A DNA stretch of 45,651 nt from BRH-c25 sp012519325 (GCA_050950645.1 JBMNHZ010000020.1:1-45651); one strand, 5' to 3'. Shown: positions 1 to 9,260, counted from the stretch's first letter. Numbers and translations: made by a program. The notes: generated from the sequence alone by a model not told the origin.

Positions 1-1
1 A

Positions 2-3000
2 CCGAAAACAGACGAGCCAACACAATCCGAATACGGCTTTGAGATAACTGGTGCAGACCAGGACTTCATAGCTGGTGACTTGCTTGAGGGAACAGTAATA
101 GAAGGTGAAGATGGAGTAGATACTGAAGGTTTAACACCAGTAGAAGTAACCCTAAAAGCCACAACCATCAATGAGTTGGGCTATGACAATGTAAAGGTTT
201 TGGCTCCTGAGGTAACAGGAGAAGGAACCCTTCAGTTCTGGGCCTACTCGGCAGACGATGGAAAGTGGTTTGACGCAGCCGTAACAGGTTGGGGCAGTGG
301 ATTCCCAATAATGGCTGATTATGATGTAACTACCCCCATTTATGTATTTGCTGATACAGCAGGTACCTATGAAGTAACATTTAAGCTGGTAGACTTGGAT
401 AATGATAATGCAGTTATTACTGAAAAGACAGTAAGCATAAATGTGGATGCAGATCCAGAGCAAGCTGCCATAGATACAGTTGTTGCTGGAACTGAAATGA
501 GCGGAAATTTAACTAGTGGAATAACAGCAACATTCCCAGAAACAATACCAACATTCTTTGATGATGCAGGTTACAAAATCAATTCAGAAATAGTACTTGC
601 TGGAAATGTAAATGGTACAATTACCATTACACGTGGAGAGACTGACCTAGTAATTGAGGAAGGTCTAGATGCAGGTACGTATACCTATACAGAATTGGTT
701 GAATTAGCCACAGGCACAAAACCATCTGCAGCAGATTTTACTAATGAAGTATATGGTGGCCAGGTAGAAACTTACAACATCAGTGTAAGTGGAAACACAG
801 CTGCTATAGATACCACGGTAACAATAAGATCGATAATATCGGATGACGGTTTTGAGACAAAAACAGTATTGGCTGAATTGGTAGATCTTGAGTTAAAGGT
901 AGATGCTGAAGAAACACAATCAGTATACGGATTTGAGATAACCGGTGCAGACCAGGAGTTTGTAGTTGGTGACTTGCTTGATGCAACGTTAATAGAAGGT
1001 GAAGATGGCATAGACACTACCGGTTTAACACCAACAGAAGTAACCCTAAAAGCAATAACCATTAATGAGCTAGGCTATAACAACGTAAAGGTTTTGGCTC
1101 CTGAGGTAACACAAACAGAAGGTACAAGTGGTACCTTACAGTTCTGGGCCTACTCAGCAGACGATGGAAAGTGGTTTGATGCAGCAGTACATGGTTGGGG
1201 CAGTGGATTCCCAATAGCGGCTGATTATGATGTAACTACTCCCATTTATGTATTTGCCGACACGGCAGGTACCTATGAAGTGACATTTAAGTTGGTAGAC
1301 TTGGATAACGGTGATGCAGTTATTACTGAAGACACAGTAAGCATAACAGTAGTAGCACCTTCAGAGCCAACACAATCCGAATACGGCTTTGAGATAACTG
1401 GTGTAGACCAGGACTTCGTAGCTGGTGACTTGCTTGAGGGAACAGTAATAGAAGGTGAAGATGGAGTAGATACTGAAGGTTTAACACCAGTAGAAGTAAC
1501 CCTAAAAGCCACAACCATCAATGAGTTGGGCTATGACAATGTAAAGGTTTTGGCTCCTGAGGTAACAGGAGAAGGAACCCTTCAGTTCTGGGCCTACTCG
1601 GCAGACGATGGAAAGTGGTTTGACGCAGCCGTAACAGGTTGGGGCAGTGGATTCCCAATAATGGCTGATTATGATGTAACTACCCCCATTTATGTATTTG
1701 CTGATACAGCAGGTACCTATGAAGTAACATTTAAGCTGGTAGACTTGGATAATGATAATGCAGTTATTACTGAAAAGACAGTAAGCATAAATGTGGATGC
1801 AGATCCAGAGCAAGCTGCCATAGATACAGTTGTTGCTGGAACTGAAATGAGCGGAAATTTAACTAGTGGAATAACAGCAACATTCCCAGAAACAATACCA
1901 ACATTCTTTGATGATGCAGGTTACAAAATCAATTCAGAAATAGTACTTGCTGGAAATGTAAATGGTACAATTACCATTACACGTGGAGAGACTGACCTAG
2001 TAATTGAGGAAGGTCTAGATGCAGGTACGTATACCTATACAGAATTGGTTGAATTAGCCACAGGCACAAAACCATCTGCAGCAGATTTTACTAATGAAGT
2101 ATATGGTGGCCAGGTAGAAACTTACAACATCAGTGTAAGTGGAAACACAGCTGCTATAGATACCACGGTAACAATAAGATCGATAATATCGGATGACGGT
2201 TTTGAGACAAAAACAGTATTGGCTGAATTGGTAGATCTTGAGTTAAAGGTAGATGCTGAAGAAACACAATCAGTATACGGATTTGAGATAACCGGTGCAG
2301 ACCAGGAGTTTGTAGTTGGTGACTTGCTTGATGCAACGTTAATAGAAGGTGAAGATGGCATAGACACTACCGGTTTAACACCAACAGAAGTAACCCTAAA
2401 AGCAATAACCATTAATGAGCTAGGCTATAACAACGTAAAGGTTTTGGCTCCTGAGGTAACACAAACAGAAGGTACAAGTGGTACCTTACAGTTCTGGGCC
2501 TACTCAGCAGACGATGGAAAGTGGTTTGATGCAGCAGTACATGGTTGGGGCAGTGGATTCCCAATAGCGGCTGATTATGATGTAACTACTCCCATTTATG
2601 TATTTGCCGACACGGCAGGTACCTATGAAGTGACATTTAAGTTGGTAGACTTGGATAACGGTGATGCAGTTATTACTGAAGACACAGTAAGCATAACAGT
2701 AGTAGCACCTTCAGAGCCAACACAATCCGAATACGGCTTTGAGATAACTGGTGTAGACCAGGACTTCGTAGCTGGTGACTTGCTTGAGGGAACAGTAATA
2801 GAAGGTGAAGATGGAGTAGATACTGAAGGTTTAACACCAGTAGAAGTAACCCTAAAAGCCACAACCATCAATGAGTTGGGCTATGACAATGTAAAGGTTT
2901 TGGCTCCTGAGGTAACAGGAGAAGGAACCCTTCAGTTCTGGGCCTACTCGGCAGACGATGGAAAGTGGTTTGACGCAGCCGTAACAGGTTGGGGCAGTGG

Positions 3001-6000
3001 ATTCCCAATAATGGCTGATTATGATGTAACTACCCCCATTTATGTATTTGCTGATACAGCAGGTACCTATGAAGTAACATTTAAGCTGGTAGACTTGGAT
3101 AATGATAATGCAGTTATTACTGAAAAGACAGTAAGCATAAATGTGGATGCAGATCCAGAGCAAGCTGCCATAGATACAGTTGTTGCTGGAACTGAAATGA
3201 GCGGAAATTTAACTAGTGGAATAACAGCAACATTCCCAGAAACAATACCAACATTCTTTGATGATGCAGGTTACAAAATCAATTCAGAAATAGTACTTGC
3301 TGGAAATGTAAATGGTACAATTACCATTACACGTGGAGAGACTGACCTAGTAATTGAGGAAGGTCTAGATGCAGGTACGTATACCTATACAGAATTGGTT
3401 GAATTAGCCACAGGCACAAAACCATCTGCAGCAGATTTTACTAATGAAGTATATGGTGGCCAGGTAGAAACTTACAACATCAGTGTAAGTGGAAACACAG
3501 CTGCTATAGATACCACGGTAACAATAAGATCGATAATATCGGATGACGGTTTTGAGACAAAAACAGTATTGGCTGAATTGGTAGATCTTGAGTTAAAGGT
3601 AGATGCTGAAGAAACACAATCAGTATACGGATTTGAGATAACCGGTGCAGACCAGGAGTTTGTAGTTGGTGACTTGCTTGATGCAACGTTAATAGAAGGT
3701 GAAGATGGCATAGACACTACCGGTTTAACACCAACAGAAGTAACCCTAAAAGCAATAACCATTAATGAGCTAGGCTATAACAACGTAAAGGTTTTGGCTC
3801 CTGAGGTAACACAAACAGAAGGTACAAGTGGTACCTTACAGTTCTGGGCCTACTCAGCAGACGATGGAAAGTGGTTTGATGCAGCAGTACATGGTTGGGG
3901 CAGTGGATTCCCAATAGCGGCTGATTATGATGTAACTACTCCCATTTATGTATTTGCCGACACGGCAGGTACCTATGAAGTGACATTTAAGTTGGTAGAC
4001 TTGGATAACGGTGATGCAGTTATTACTGAAGACACAGTAAGCATAACAGTAGTAGCACCTTCAGAGCCAACACAATCCGAATACGGCTTTGAGATAACTG
4101 GTGTAGACCAGGACTTCGTAGCTGGTGACTTGCTTGAGGGAACAGTAATAGAAGGTGAAGATGGAGTAGATACTGAAGGTTTAACACCAGTAGAAGTAAC
4201 CCTAAAAGCCACAACCATCAATGAGTTGGGCTATGACAATGTAAAGGTTTTGGCTCCTGAGGTAACAGGAGAAGGAACCCTTCAGTTCTGGGCCTACTCG
4301 GCAGACGATGGAAAGTGGTTTGACGCAGCCGTAACAGGTTGGGGCAGTGGATTCCCAATAATGGCTGATTATGATGTAACTACCCCCATTTATGTATTTG
4401 CTGATACAGCAGGTACCTATGAAGTAACATTTAAGCTGGTAGACTTGGATAATGATAATGCAGTTATTACTGAAAAGACAGTAAGCATAAATGTGGATGC
4501 AGATCCAGAGCAAGCTGCCATAGATACAGTTGTTGCTGGAACTGAAATGAGCGGAAATTTAACTAGTGGAATAACAGCAACATTCCCAGAAACAATACCA
4601 ACATTCTTTGATGATGCAGGTTACAAAATCAATTCAGAAATAGTACTTGCTGGAAATGTAAATGGTACAATTACCATTACACGTGGAGAGACTGACCTAG
4701 TAATTGAGGAAGGTCTAGATGCAGGTACGTATACCTATACAGAATTGGTTGAATTAGCCACAGGCACAAAACCATCTGCAGCAGATTTTACTAATGAAGT
4801 ATATGGTGGCCAGGTAGAAACTTACAACATCAGTGTAAGTGGAAACACAGCTGCTATAGATACCACGGTAACAATAAGATCGATAATATCGGATGACGGT
4901 TTTGAGACAAAAACAGTATTGGCTGAATTGGTAGATCTTGAGTTAAAGGTAGATGCTGAAGAAACACAATCAGTATACGGATTTGAGATAACCGGTGCAG
5001 ACCAGGAGTTTGTAGTTGGTGACTTGCTTGATGCAACGTTAATAGAAGGTGAAGATGGCATAGACACTACCGGTTTAACACCAACAGAAGTAACCCTAAA
5101 AGCAATAACCATTAATGAGCTAGGCTATAACAACGTAAAGGTTTTGGCTCCTGAGGTAACACAAACAGAAGGTACAAGTGGTACCTTACAGTTCTGGGCC
5201 TACTCAGCAGACGATGGAAAGTGGTTTGATGCAGCAGTACATGGTTGGGGCAGTGGATTCCCAATAGCGGCTGATTATGATGTAACTACTCCCATTTATG
5301 TATTTGCCGACACGGCAGGTACCTATGAAGTGACATTTAAGTTGGTAGACTTGGATAACGGTGATGCAGTTATTACTGAAGACACAGTAAGCATAACAGT
5401 AGTAGCACCTTCAGAGCCAACACAATCCGAATACGGCTTTGAGATAACTGGTGTAGACCAGGACTTCGTAGCTGGTGACTTGCTTGAGGGAACAGTAATA
5501 GAAGGTGAAGATGGAGTAGATACTGAAGGTTTAACACCAGTAGAAGTAACCCTAAAAGCCACAACCATCAATGAGTTGGGCTATGACAATGTAAAGGTTT
5601 TGGCTCCTGAGGTAACAGGAGAAGGAACCCTTCAGTTCTGGGCCTACTCGGCAGACGATGGAAAGTGGTTTGACGCAGCCGTAACAGGTTGGGGCAGTGG
5701 ATTCCCAATAATGGCTGATTATGATGTAACTACCCCCATTTATGTATTTGCTGATACAGCAGGTACCTATGAAGTAACATTTAAGCTGGTAGACTTGGAT
5801 AATGATAATGCAGTTATTACTGAAAAGACAGTAAGCATAAATGTGGATGCAGATCCAGAGCAAGCTGCCATAGATACAGTTGTTGCTGGAACTGAAATGA
5901 GCGGAAATTTAACTAGTGGAATAACAGCAACATTCCCAGAAACAATACCAACATTCTTTGATGATGCAGGTTACAAAATCAATTCAGAAATAGTACTTGC

Positions 6001-6763
6001 TGGAAATGTAAATGGTACAATTACCATTACACGTGGAGAGACTGACCTAGTAATTGAGGAAGGTCTAGATGCAGGTACGTATACCTATACAGAATTGGTT
6101 GAATTAGCCACAGGCACAAAACCATCTGCAGCAGATTTTACTAATGAAGTATATGGTGGCCAGGTAGAAACTTACAACATCAGTGTAAGTGGAAACACAG
6201 CTGCTATAGATACCACGGTAACAATAAGATCGATAATATCGGATGACGGTTTTGAGACAAAAACAGTATTGGCTGAATTGGTAGATCTTGAGTTAAAGGT
6301 AGATGCTGAAGAAACACAATCAGTATACGGATTTGAGATAACCGGTGCAGACCAGGAGTTTGTAGTTGGTGACTTGCTTGATGCAACGTTAATAGAAGGT
6401 GAAGATGGCATAGACACTACCGGTTTAACACCAACAGAAGTAACCCTAAAAGCAATAACCATTAATGAGCTAGGCTATAACAACGTAAAGGTTTTGGCTC
6501 CTGAGGTAACACAAACAGAAGGTACAAGTGGTACCTTACAGTTCTGGGCCTACTCAGCAGACGATGGAAAGTGGTTTGATGCAGCAGTACATGGTTGGGG
6601 CAGTGGATTCCCAATAGCGGCTGATTATGATGTAACTACTCCCATTTATGTATTTGCCGACACGGCAGGTACCTATGAAGTGACATTTAAGTTGGTAGAC
6701 TTGGATAACGGTGATGCAGTTATTACTGAAGACACAGTAAGCATAACAGTAGTAACAAACTAA
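2..6763 (+). CDS. Giant repetitive surface protein, 3' part (5' end outside window)
   Basis: The reading frame is open from the first bases of the window to a TAA at 6761-6763, so the start and any signal peptide or N-terminal anchor lie upstream; the TTG at 80 is only an internal codon. The visible protein is about 2250 residues of five 450-residue units. Each unit has an A module (about 145 residues, opening TQSEYGFEITG), a middle domain (about 155 residues, opening AIDTVVAGTEMSG) and a B module clearly homologous to A (opening TQSVYGFEITG). A and B share FWAYSADDGKWFDAAV and the ending TYEVTFKLVDLDN, typical of beta-sandwich domains in clostridial surface proteins (inference). Composition is acidic, Thr/Val-rich and cysteine-free in the parts read. 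The C-terminus ends abruptly in VVTN with no SLH, LPXTG or membrane anchor, so anchoring, if any, must be N-terminal. An extracellular structural or adhesive role is likely but unproven. Confidence 0.85.
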   Translation, partial: PKTDEPTQSEYGFEITGADQDFIAGDLLEGTVIEGEDGVDTEGLTPVEVTLKATTINELGYDNVKVLAPEVTGEGTLQFWAYSADDGKWFDAAVTGWGSGFPIMADYDVTTPIYVFADTAGTYEVTFKLVDLDNDNAVITEKTVSINVDADPEQAAIDTVVAGTEMSGNLTSGITATFPETIPTFFDDAGYKINSEIVLAGNVNGTITITRGETDLVIEEGLDAGTYTYTELVELATGTKPSAADFTNEVYGGQVETYNISVSGNTAAIDTTVTIRSIISDDGFETKTVLAELVDLELKVDAEETQSVYGFEITGADQEFVVGDLLDATLIEGEDGIDTTGLTPTEVTLKAITINELGYNNVKVLAPEVTQTEGTSGTLQFWAYSADDGKWFDAAVHGWGSGFPIAADYDVTTPIYVFADTAGTYEVTFKLVDLDNGDAVITEDTVSITVVAPSEPTQSEYGFEITGVDQDFVAGDLLEGTVIEGEDGVDTEGLTPVEVTLKATTINELGYDNVKVLAPEVTGEGTLQFWAYSADDGKWFDAAVTGWGSGFPIMADYDVTTPIYVFADTAGTYEVTFKLVDLDNDNAVITEKTVSINVDADPEQAAIDTVVAGTEMSGNLTSGITATFPETIPTFFDDAGYKINSEIVLAGNVNGTITITRGETDLVIEEGLDAGTYTYTELVELATGTKPSAADFTNEVYGGQVETYNISVSGNTAAIDTTVTIRSIISDDGFETKTVLAELVDLELKVDAEETQSVYGFEITGADQEFVVGDLLDATLIEGEDGIDTTGLTPTEVTLKAITINELGYNNVKVLAPEVTQTEGTSGTLQFWAYSADDGKWFDAAVHGWGSGFPIAADYDVTTPIYVFADTAGTYEVTFKLVDLDNGDAVITEDTVSITVVAPSEPTQSEYGFEITGVDQDFVAGDLLEGTVIEGEDGVDTEGLTPVEVTLKATTINELGYDNVKVLAPEVTGEGTLQFWAYSADDGKWFDAAVTGWGSGFPIMADYDVTTPIYVFADTAGTYEVTFKLVDLDNDNAVITEKTVSINVDADPEQAAIDTVVAGTEMSGNLTSGITATFPETIPTFFDDAGYKINSEIVLAGNVNGTITITRGETDLVIEEGLDAGTYTYTELVELATGTKPSAADFTNEVYGGQVETYNISVSGNTAAIDTTVTIRSIISDDGFETKTVLAELVDLELKVDAEETQSVYGFEITGADQEFVVGDLLDATLIEGEDGIDTTGLTPTEVTLKAITINELGYNNVKVLAPEVTQTEGTSGTLQFWAYSADDGKWFDAAVHGWGSGFPIAADYDVTTPIYVFADTAGTYEVTFKLVDLDNGDAVITEDTVSITVVAPSEPTQSEYGFEITGVDQDFVAGDLLEGTVIEGEDGVDTEGLTPVEVTLKATTINELGYDNVKVLAPEVTGEGTLQFWAYSADDGKWFDAAVTGWGSGFPIMADYDVTTPIYVFADTAGTYEVTFKLVDLDNDNAVITEKTVSINVDADPEQAAIDTVVAGTEMSGNLTSGITATFPETIPTFFDDAGYKINSEIVLAGNVNGTITITRGETDLVIEEGLDAGTYTYTELVELATGTKPSAADFTNEVYGGQVETYNISVSGNTAAIDTTVTIRSIISDDGFETKTVLAELVDLELKVDAEETQSVYGFEITGADQEFVVGDLLDATLIEGEDGIDTTGLTPTEVTLKAITINELGYNNVKVLAPEVTQTEGTSGTLQFWAYSADDGKWFDAAVHGWGSGFPIAADYDVTTPIYVFADTAGTYEVTFKLVDLDNGDAVITEDTVSITVVAPSEPTQSEYGFEITGVDQDFVAGDLLEGTVIEGEDGVDTEGLTPVEVTLKATTINELGYDNVKVLAPEVTGEGTLQFWAYSADDGKWFDAAVTGWGSGFPIMADYDVTTPIYVFADTAGTYEVTFKLVDLDNDNAVITEKTVSINVDADPEQAAIDTVVAGTEMSGNLTSGITATFPETIPTFFDDAGYKINSEIVLAGNVNGTITITRGETDLVIEEGLDAGTYTYTELVELATGTKPSAADFTNEVYGGQVETYNISVSGNTAAIDTTVTIRSIISDDGFETKTVLAELVDLELKVDAEETQSVYGFEITGADQEFVVGDLLDATLIEGEDGIDTTGLTPTEVTLKAITINELGYNNVKVLAPEVTQTEGTSGTLQFWAYSADDGKWFDAAVHGWGSGFPIAADYDVTTPIYVFADTAGTYEVTFKLVDLDNGDAVITEDTVSITVVTN
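14..6763 (+). repeat. Five tandem 1350-bp near-identical coding repeats
   Basis: The DNA repeats with a period of exactly 1350 bp: copies begin near 14, 1364, 2714, 4064 and 5414. Wherever I compared them the copies are identical at nucleotide level. Differences are confined to the outer edges: copy 1 differs at positions 54 and 68 (changing A to V and I to V relative to later copies), and copy 5 ends in VTN plus stop where the others continue APSEPTQSE. 1350 is divisible by 3, so gain or loss of a unit keeps the frame. Each unit contains two shorter related modules. Assembly could have collapsed or expanded the copy number. Confidence 0.97.
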
Positions 6764-6832
6764 ACCAGTCACGAAACGTTCCTTCCTAAGCTGACTTAAT
6801 TCGTAAATGACCGAAGAAAAAAAACAACTCAC

Positions 6833-6890
6833 AACCCCCAGCACACTTTGGGAGCAATCAAGCTCTTAAGGGGCTGGGGGTTACTTATTT
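6833..6890 (+). terminator. Rho-independent terminator of the giant repeat gene
   Basis: A 10-bp perfect inverted repeat, AACCCCCAGC at 6833-6842 and GCTGGGGGTT at 6873-6882, encloses a loop with a smaller GAGC/GCTC hairpin and is followed by TACTTATTTT. It lies 70 bp after the stop codon of the repeat protein. Confidence 0.75.
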
Positions 6891-7255
6891 TGTGGATTTG
6901 CACCCTATCTTTTACCTAGCTGGAACCGGTAGTCGGATGGAGGCTACAACAAAAGTGTAAATCAACAGCGATCCAGAGACGCAAGCTAGATCTATGTTCC
7001 TACTGATTTTGATACAAAAGGAAAAGCCCTCTCCGGGGCAAAAGCCGCCGAAAAAGGCTTGAAATAAGGGCTTCCGAGGTCATGCTCTGACTTTGGAAGC
7101 CCTTGTTTTATGCGTTCAGTTGTCCTGGTGCCGCTCGGTAATGTGGCGGAGTGACAGCCTTGCGGTGTAGTGACTTTGGAATAATTAAAATGTGGAGCAA
7201 AATTAAAAGGTTCAATCTGCTTCAAGAAGCTCTTTTGTTAATGCTAATCTAAAAA
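6891..7255. other. Unassigned intergenic stretch with one strong hairpin
   Basis: I find no convincing gene here. A 10-bp perfect stem, AAGGGCTTCC (7066-7075) with GGAAGCCCTT (7095-7104), is extended inward by a wobble-paired stem and followed by GTTTTA on the plus strand and ATTTC on the minus strand, so it could terminate transcription either way. A minus-strand 77-codon frame (6992-7225, TTG start) crosses this hairpin and has no recognised homology. The GC-rich part near 6925-6990 looks structured but matches no RNA family I can name. Confidence 0.4.
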
Positions 7256-7346
7256 TGTACCAGATACCGGTCGAAAAATAGGCCACCTTAATCAAATTAT
7301 CCTGTATGATTTTGTTATCCAAGCATAATCGTACAGGAGGAAAGAG

Positions 7347-7598
7347 ATGATTAAGATGGCACAATTAGAAGATATCAGAAAAATGTACTTCATGGAAGAC
7401 CTAAGCATACGGGAAATCAGCCGCAGAACAGGCATTCACCGCGATACAATTTCCAAATATCTATCAACTGATGAGCCCATGCCACCTAAATATCAGTTGA
7501 CCCAAGAGCGAAATCATCCGGTACTTGGTCCCTACATACCGATGATTAAACAAATCCTCGAAGAAGATAAGTCGCGACATCGAAAGCAAAGACTAATG
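7347..7598 (+). pseudogene. istA: IS21-family transposase IstA, 5' fragment
   Basis: The first 82 codons (ATG at 7347, ribosome site AGGAGG just upstream) encode an IstA-type N-terminus. It has a helix-turn-helix around residues 17-40 (LSIREISRRTGIHRDTISKY) followed by the segment VLGPYIPMIKQILEEDK usual in IstA. Homology stops at HRKQR, near 7592, where the IS3-type element begins; the frame then runs on meaninglessly to 7703. A full IstA is about 400-500 residues, so more than 80% is missing, as is istB. The sequence from about 7256 (TGTACCAGATACC) to 7346 may be the left end of the old IS21-type element. The remainder is not found beyond the IS3 element, so insertion was accompanied or followed by deletion. 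It cannot transpose by itself. Confidence 0.8.
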
Positions 7599-7671
7599 TG
7601 TACCCTTTGTCAAGGACAATTTGGGTTTTTGGTATTCCAATTAAATAGGTATTTATGTTATACTAACTGTG

Positions 7672-7768
7672 CTTTACCACAAGGGAGGATAGGGCTACGC
7701 TGAGGAGCGACCCGAGCGCCCTTGTGGGTTTATAAGGGAGGCGGTGTACATCAGCACTGCTTCTTTTT
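7672..7768 (+). ncRNA. Candidate structured RNA inside the IS3 element
   Basis: On the strand opposite orfB there is a possible promoter (TTCCAA 7635-7640, 18 bp, TATACT 7659-7664). It is followed by a 9-bp stem CCACAAGGG (7677-7685)/CCCTTGTGG (7719-7727) that encloses GGG/CCC pairs and a CGCT-GAGG-AGCG hairpin. A second hairpin, GAGGCGGTGT/GCACTGCTTC with G-U pairs and an ACATCA loop, ends in a run of T at 7763-7769, as in a Rho-independent terminator. Predicted length is about 100 nt. It matches no RNA family that I recognise. GGGAGG followed by GTG at 7744 could also mark the leader of a tiny reading frame, so an mRNA leader is an alternative. Existence and function are inferred only from promoter, fold and terminator. 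Confidence 0.4.
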
Positions 7769-7838
7769 TATTCCAGGCAACACTGCCTCCCTGGAAATCA
7801 AAGCGAAAAACCTCGGGGTGCGGGGCAGAGCCCCGCCT

Positions 7839-8795
7839 TCAAGCATCACCTTTTGCTTTTGGTATTGTTAAAGGATAATCACCTGTAACGAGATACTTGT
7901 AATACTCCCTCGGAGCTAATCTTGCCAAGTCCCATTGGTATCGGTCGTTATTGTAATAATCAGTCCAGTCGCTGATCACTTGGTGAATTTCTTTAAACGT
8001 TATGCACTTTGAAATGTCAATTTCATCTTTCATGTGACCATAAAAGGATTCCTGCGGAGCATTATCCCAACAGTTTGCCTTTCGGGACATGGACTGTCTC
8101 AGTTCACTGTCTTTTATCAACTGGATAAACTTTATACTTGTGTAGTGTACCCCTTGATCCGAATTAATCAGGGTTTCGGCTGTCAAAGAGATACCATAAT
8201 TCTCGATGAGTTGGTGCACGGTTTCCAGAACAAAATCGATCTCAAGAGATTCGCTCAGTACCCATGAGAGCAGTTCTTTTGTACAAGCGTCGATGATGGT
8301 AGACATATAGCACCGTAGTCCCTTCCCGTTAATGATGTAAGTAATATCCGTCAGTAGAACAGTACGGGGGCCGTGTGTCTCAAATTCCCGGTTCAGCAGG
8401 TTGGGGGCAACATTGTCGGTTCTTAGTGCTTTGGCCATTCTCCGGTATGGATTTGCCTTGCGAATAGGACAGATAAGTCCATACTTCTTCATCAAACGTC
8501 GAATCTTCTTAATGTTCATGTGCACTGGGGAATCCATATGAAGAAGCCGCATGTAAATGCCGCGAGCTCCCTTGTCGTAACCACGAAACTGATAAGCCTC
8601 CAGAATTATTAGAAAATCCTTTTGGTCTTGTTCTTCACGCTGTCGTCTGAGGTCTTCCGTTTCAAGGTAATGGTAGTATCCAGACCGCGAAACACCGGCA
8701 GCAGCACACAACCAGGTAATATTAAGCAAGTTGTTGTCTCGCTGGGTCATCTCTTGAATGATCGCATACTTGGAAGATGCAGGGATATTCATCAT
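7839..8795 (-). CDS. IS3-family transposase OrfB (DDE integrase)
   Basis: This 318-residue catalytic subunit of an IS3-type transposase has an N-terminal helical HTH_21-like segment (about residues 40-110) followed by an rve integrase core. The catalytic triad is visible as D150 (LLTDITYI), D213 (NSDQGVHYTS) and E249 (NAPQESFYGHMK), with the 35-residue spacing of a DD(35)E motif; the typical ending YYNNDRYQWDLARLAPREYY is present. Length is normal and no frameshift is seen. Its ATG overlaps the orfA stop in ATGA (8795-8792), which suggests translational coupling. Many IS3 elements instead make an OrfAB fusion by -1 frameshifting; I did not see an obvious A-rich slippery site exactly at the junction. 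The minus-strand hairpin GCGGGGC-TCT-GCCCCGC (near 7818-7834) just after the stop may end its transcript. Confidence 0.93.
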   Translation of the reverse strand: MMNIPASSKYAIIQEMTQRDNNLLNITWLCAAAGVSRSGYYHYLETEDLRRQREEQDQKDFLIILEAYQFRGYDKGARGIYMRLLHMDSPVHMNIKKIRRLMKKYGLICPIRKANPYRRMAKALRTDNVAPNLLNREFETHGPRTVLLTDITYIINGKGLRCYMSTIIDACTKELLSWVLSESLEIDFVLETVHQLIENYGISLTAETLINSDQGVHYTSIKFIQLIKDSELRQSMSRKANCWDNAPQESFYGHMKDEIDISKCITFKEIHQVISDWTDYYNNDRYQWDLARLAPREYYKYLVTGDYPLTIPKAKGDA

Positions 8796-9193
8796 TCCGT
8801 AACCTCCCGGCCTAAAGATACAATTTTTTTTAAAAACTCTATCTCTTGTTCTTTATATGCTAACTGCTGCTCAAGATATTTAATTCTACCCTCCGGAGTT
8901 ATATAACCATCCAGATATTTGTTATAGGTATCTAAATCACGGAATCCCTTTCCAGCCTTAACTTCATTCTTGATCATACCCTTCAGCCCATTCATTCGAA
9001 TCTCACCAAGAATATCTGGATCAATACCCATCTCGATAACGATGTCTCTCGGCTTTTTTCCTGCTAAGATAGCTTCCCAGAATTTCTTTTTAAATTCAGC
9101 TGTAAAATGCACGATGCTGGGAGATACATCTAAAACATATGAGCTTGCGCGTAGATGGTTCATTTCCTCTTCGGTAAATTTTTTGCTAGCCAT
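8792..9193 (-). CDS. IS3-family transposase OrfA (HTH/leucine zipper)
   Basis: This 133-residue DNA-binding partner of OrfB would bind the element ends and help form the transposase. Residues about 20-75 (SIVHFTAEFKKKFWEAILAG, then PRDIVIEMGIDPDILGEIR) form the helix-turn-helix region. Residues about 100-130 (GRIKYLEQQLAYKEQEIEFLKK) form the heptad-repeat leucine zipper that normally mediates OrfA/OrfB multimerisation. The ATG at 9193 follows a GGAGGAATAAAC ribosome site. The gene ends in TGA overlapping the orfB start by 4 nt. Its upstream region is the right end of the element with the 31-bp iterons, so OrfA could both bind the ends and repress its own promoter (inference). Confidence 0.9.
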   Translation of the reverse strand: MASKKFTEEEMNHLRASSYVLDVSPSIVHFTAEFKKKFWEAILAGKKPRDIVIEMGIDPDILGEIRMNGLKGMIKNEVKAGKGFRDLDTYNKYLDGYITPEGRIKYLEQQLAYKEQEIEFLKKIVSLGREVTE

Positions 9194-9260
9194 GTTTATT
9201 CCTCCAATTCATCTAATGTTTATTCTATTACCTATCTGAATTGGAGTCAAAAACTCTTAT

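Noticed and set aside
14..6763. Long tandem repeats considered as a CRISPR or satellite array
   Set aside because: The unit is 1350 bp, in frame and fully coding; there are no short repeats with unique spacers.
152..6844. Families of antisense open frames (60-103 codons) recurring every 1350 bp opposite the giant repeat gene
   Set aside because: They repeat only because the coding repeat does, have no ribosome sites, and their composition is that of the complementary strand of a Val/Thr-rich gene.
6900..6990. Possible c-di-GMP (GEMM) riboswitch suggested by GACGCAAGC and CCGGTAGTCGG
   Set aside because: The elements are in the wrong order and the required pairings and tetraloop/receptor are absent.
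6992..7225. Minus-strand frame of 77 codons
   Set aside because: It starts with TTG without a clear ribosome site, crosses a strong hairpin and matches no family I know.
7594..7703. Continuation of the istA frame past HRKQR
   Set aside because: Homology stops near 7592 and the rest translates the IS3 end and its non-coding region.
7744..7867. Forty-odd-codon frame starting at GTG after GGGAGG, considered as a holin-like type I toxin
   Set aside because: Only the first few residues look toxin-like; the rest is antisense to the orfB end and is not hydrophobic enough.
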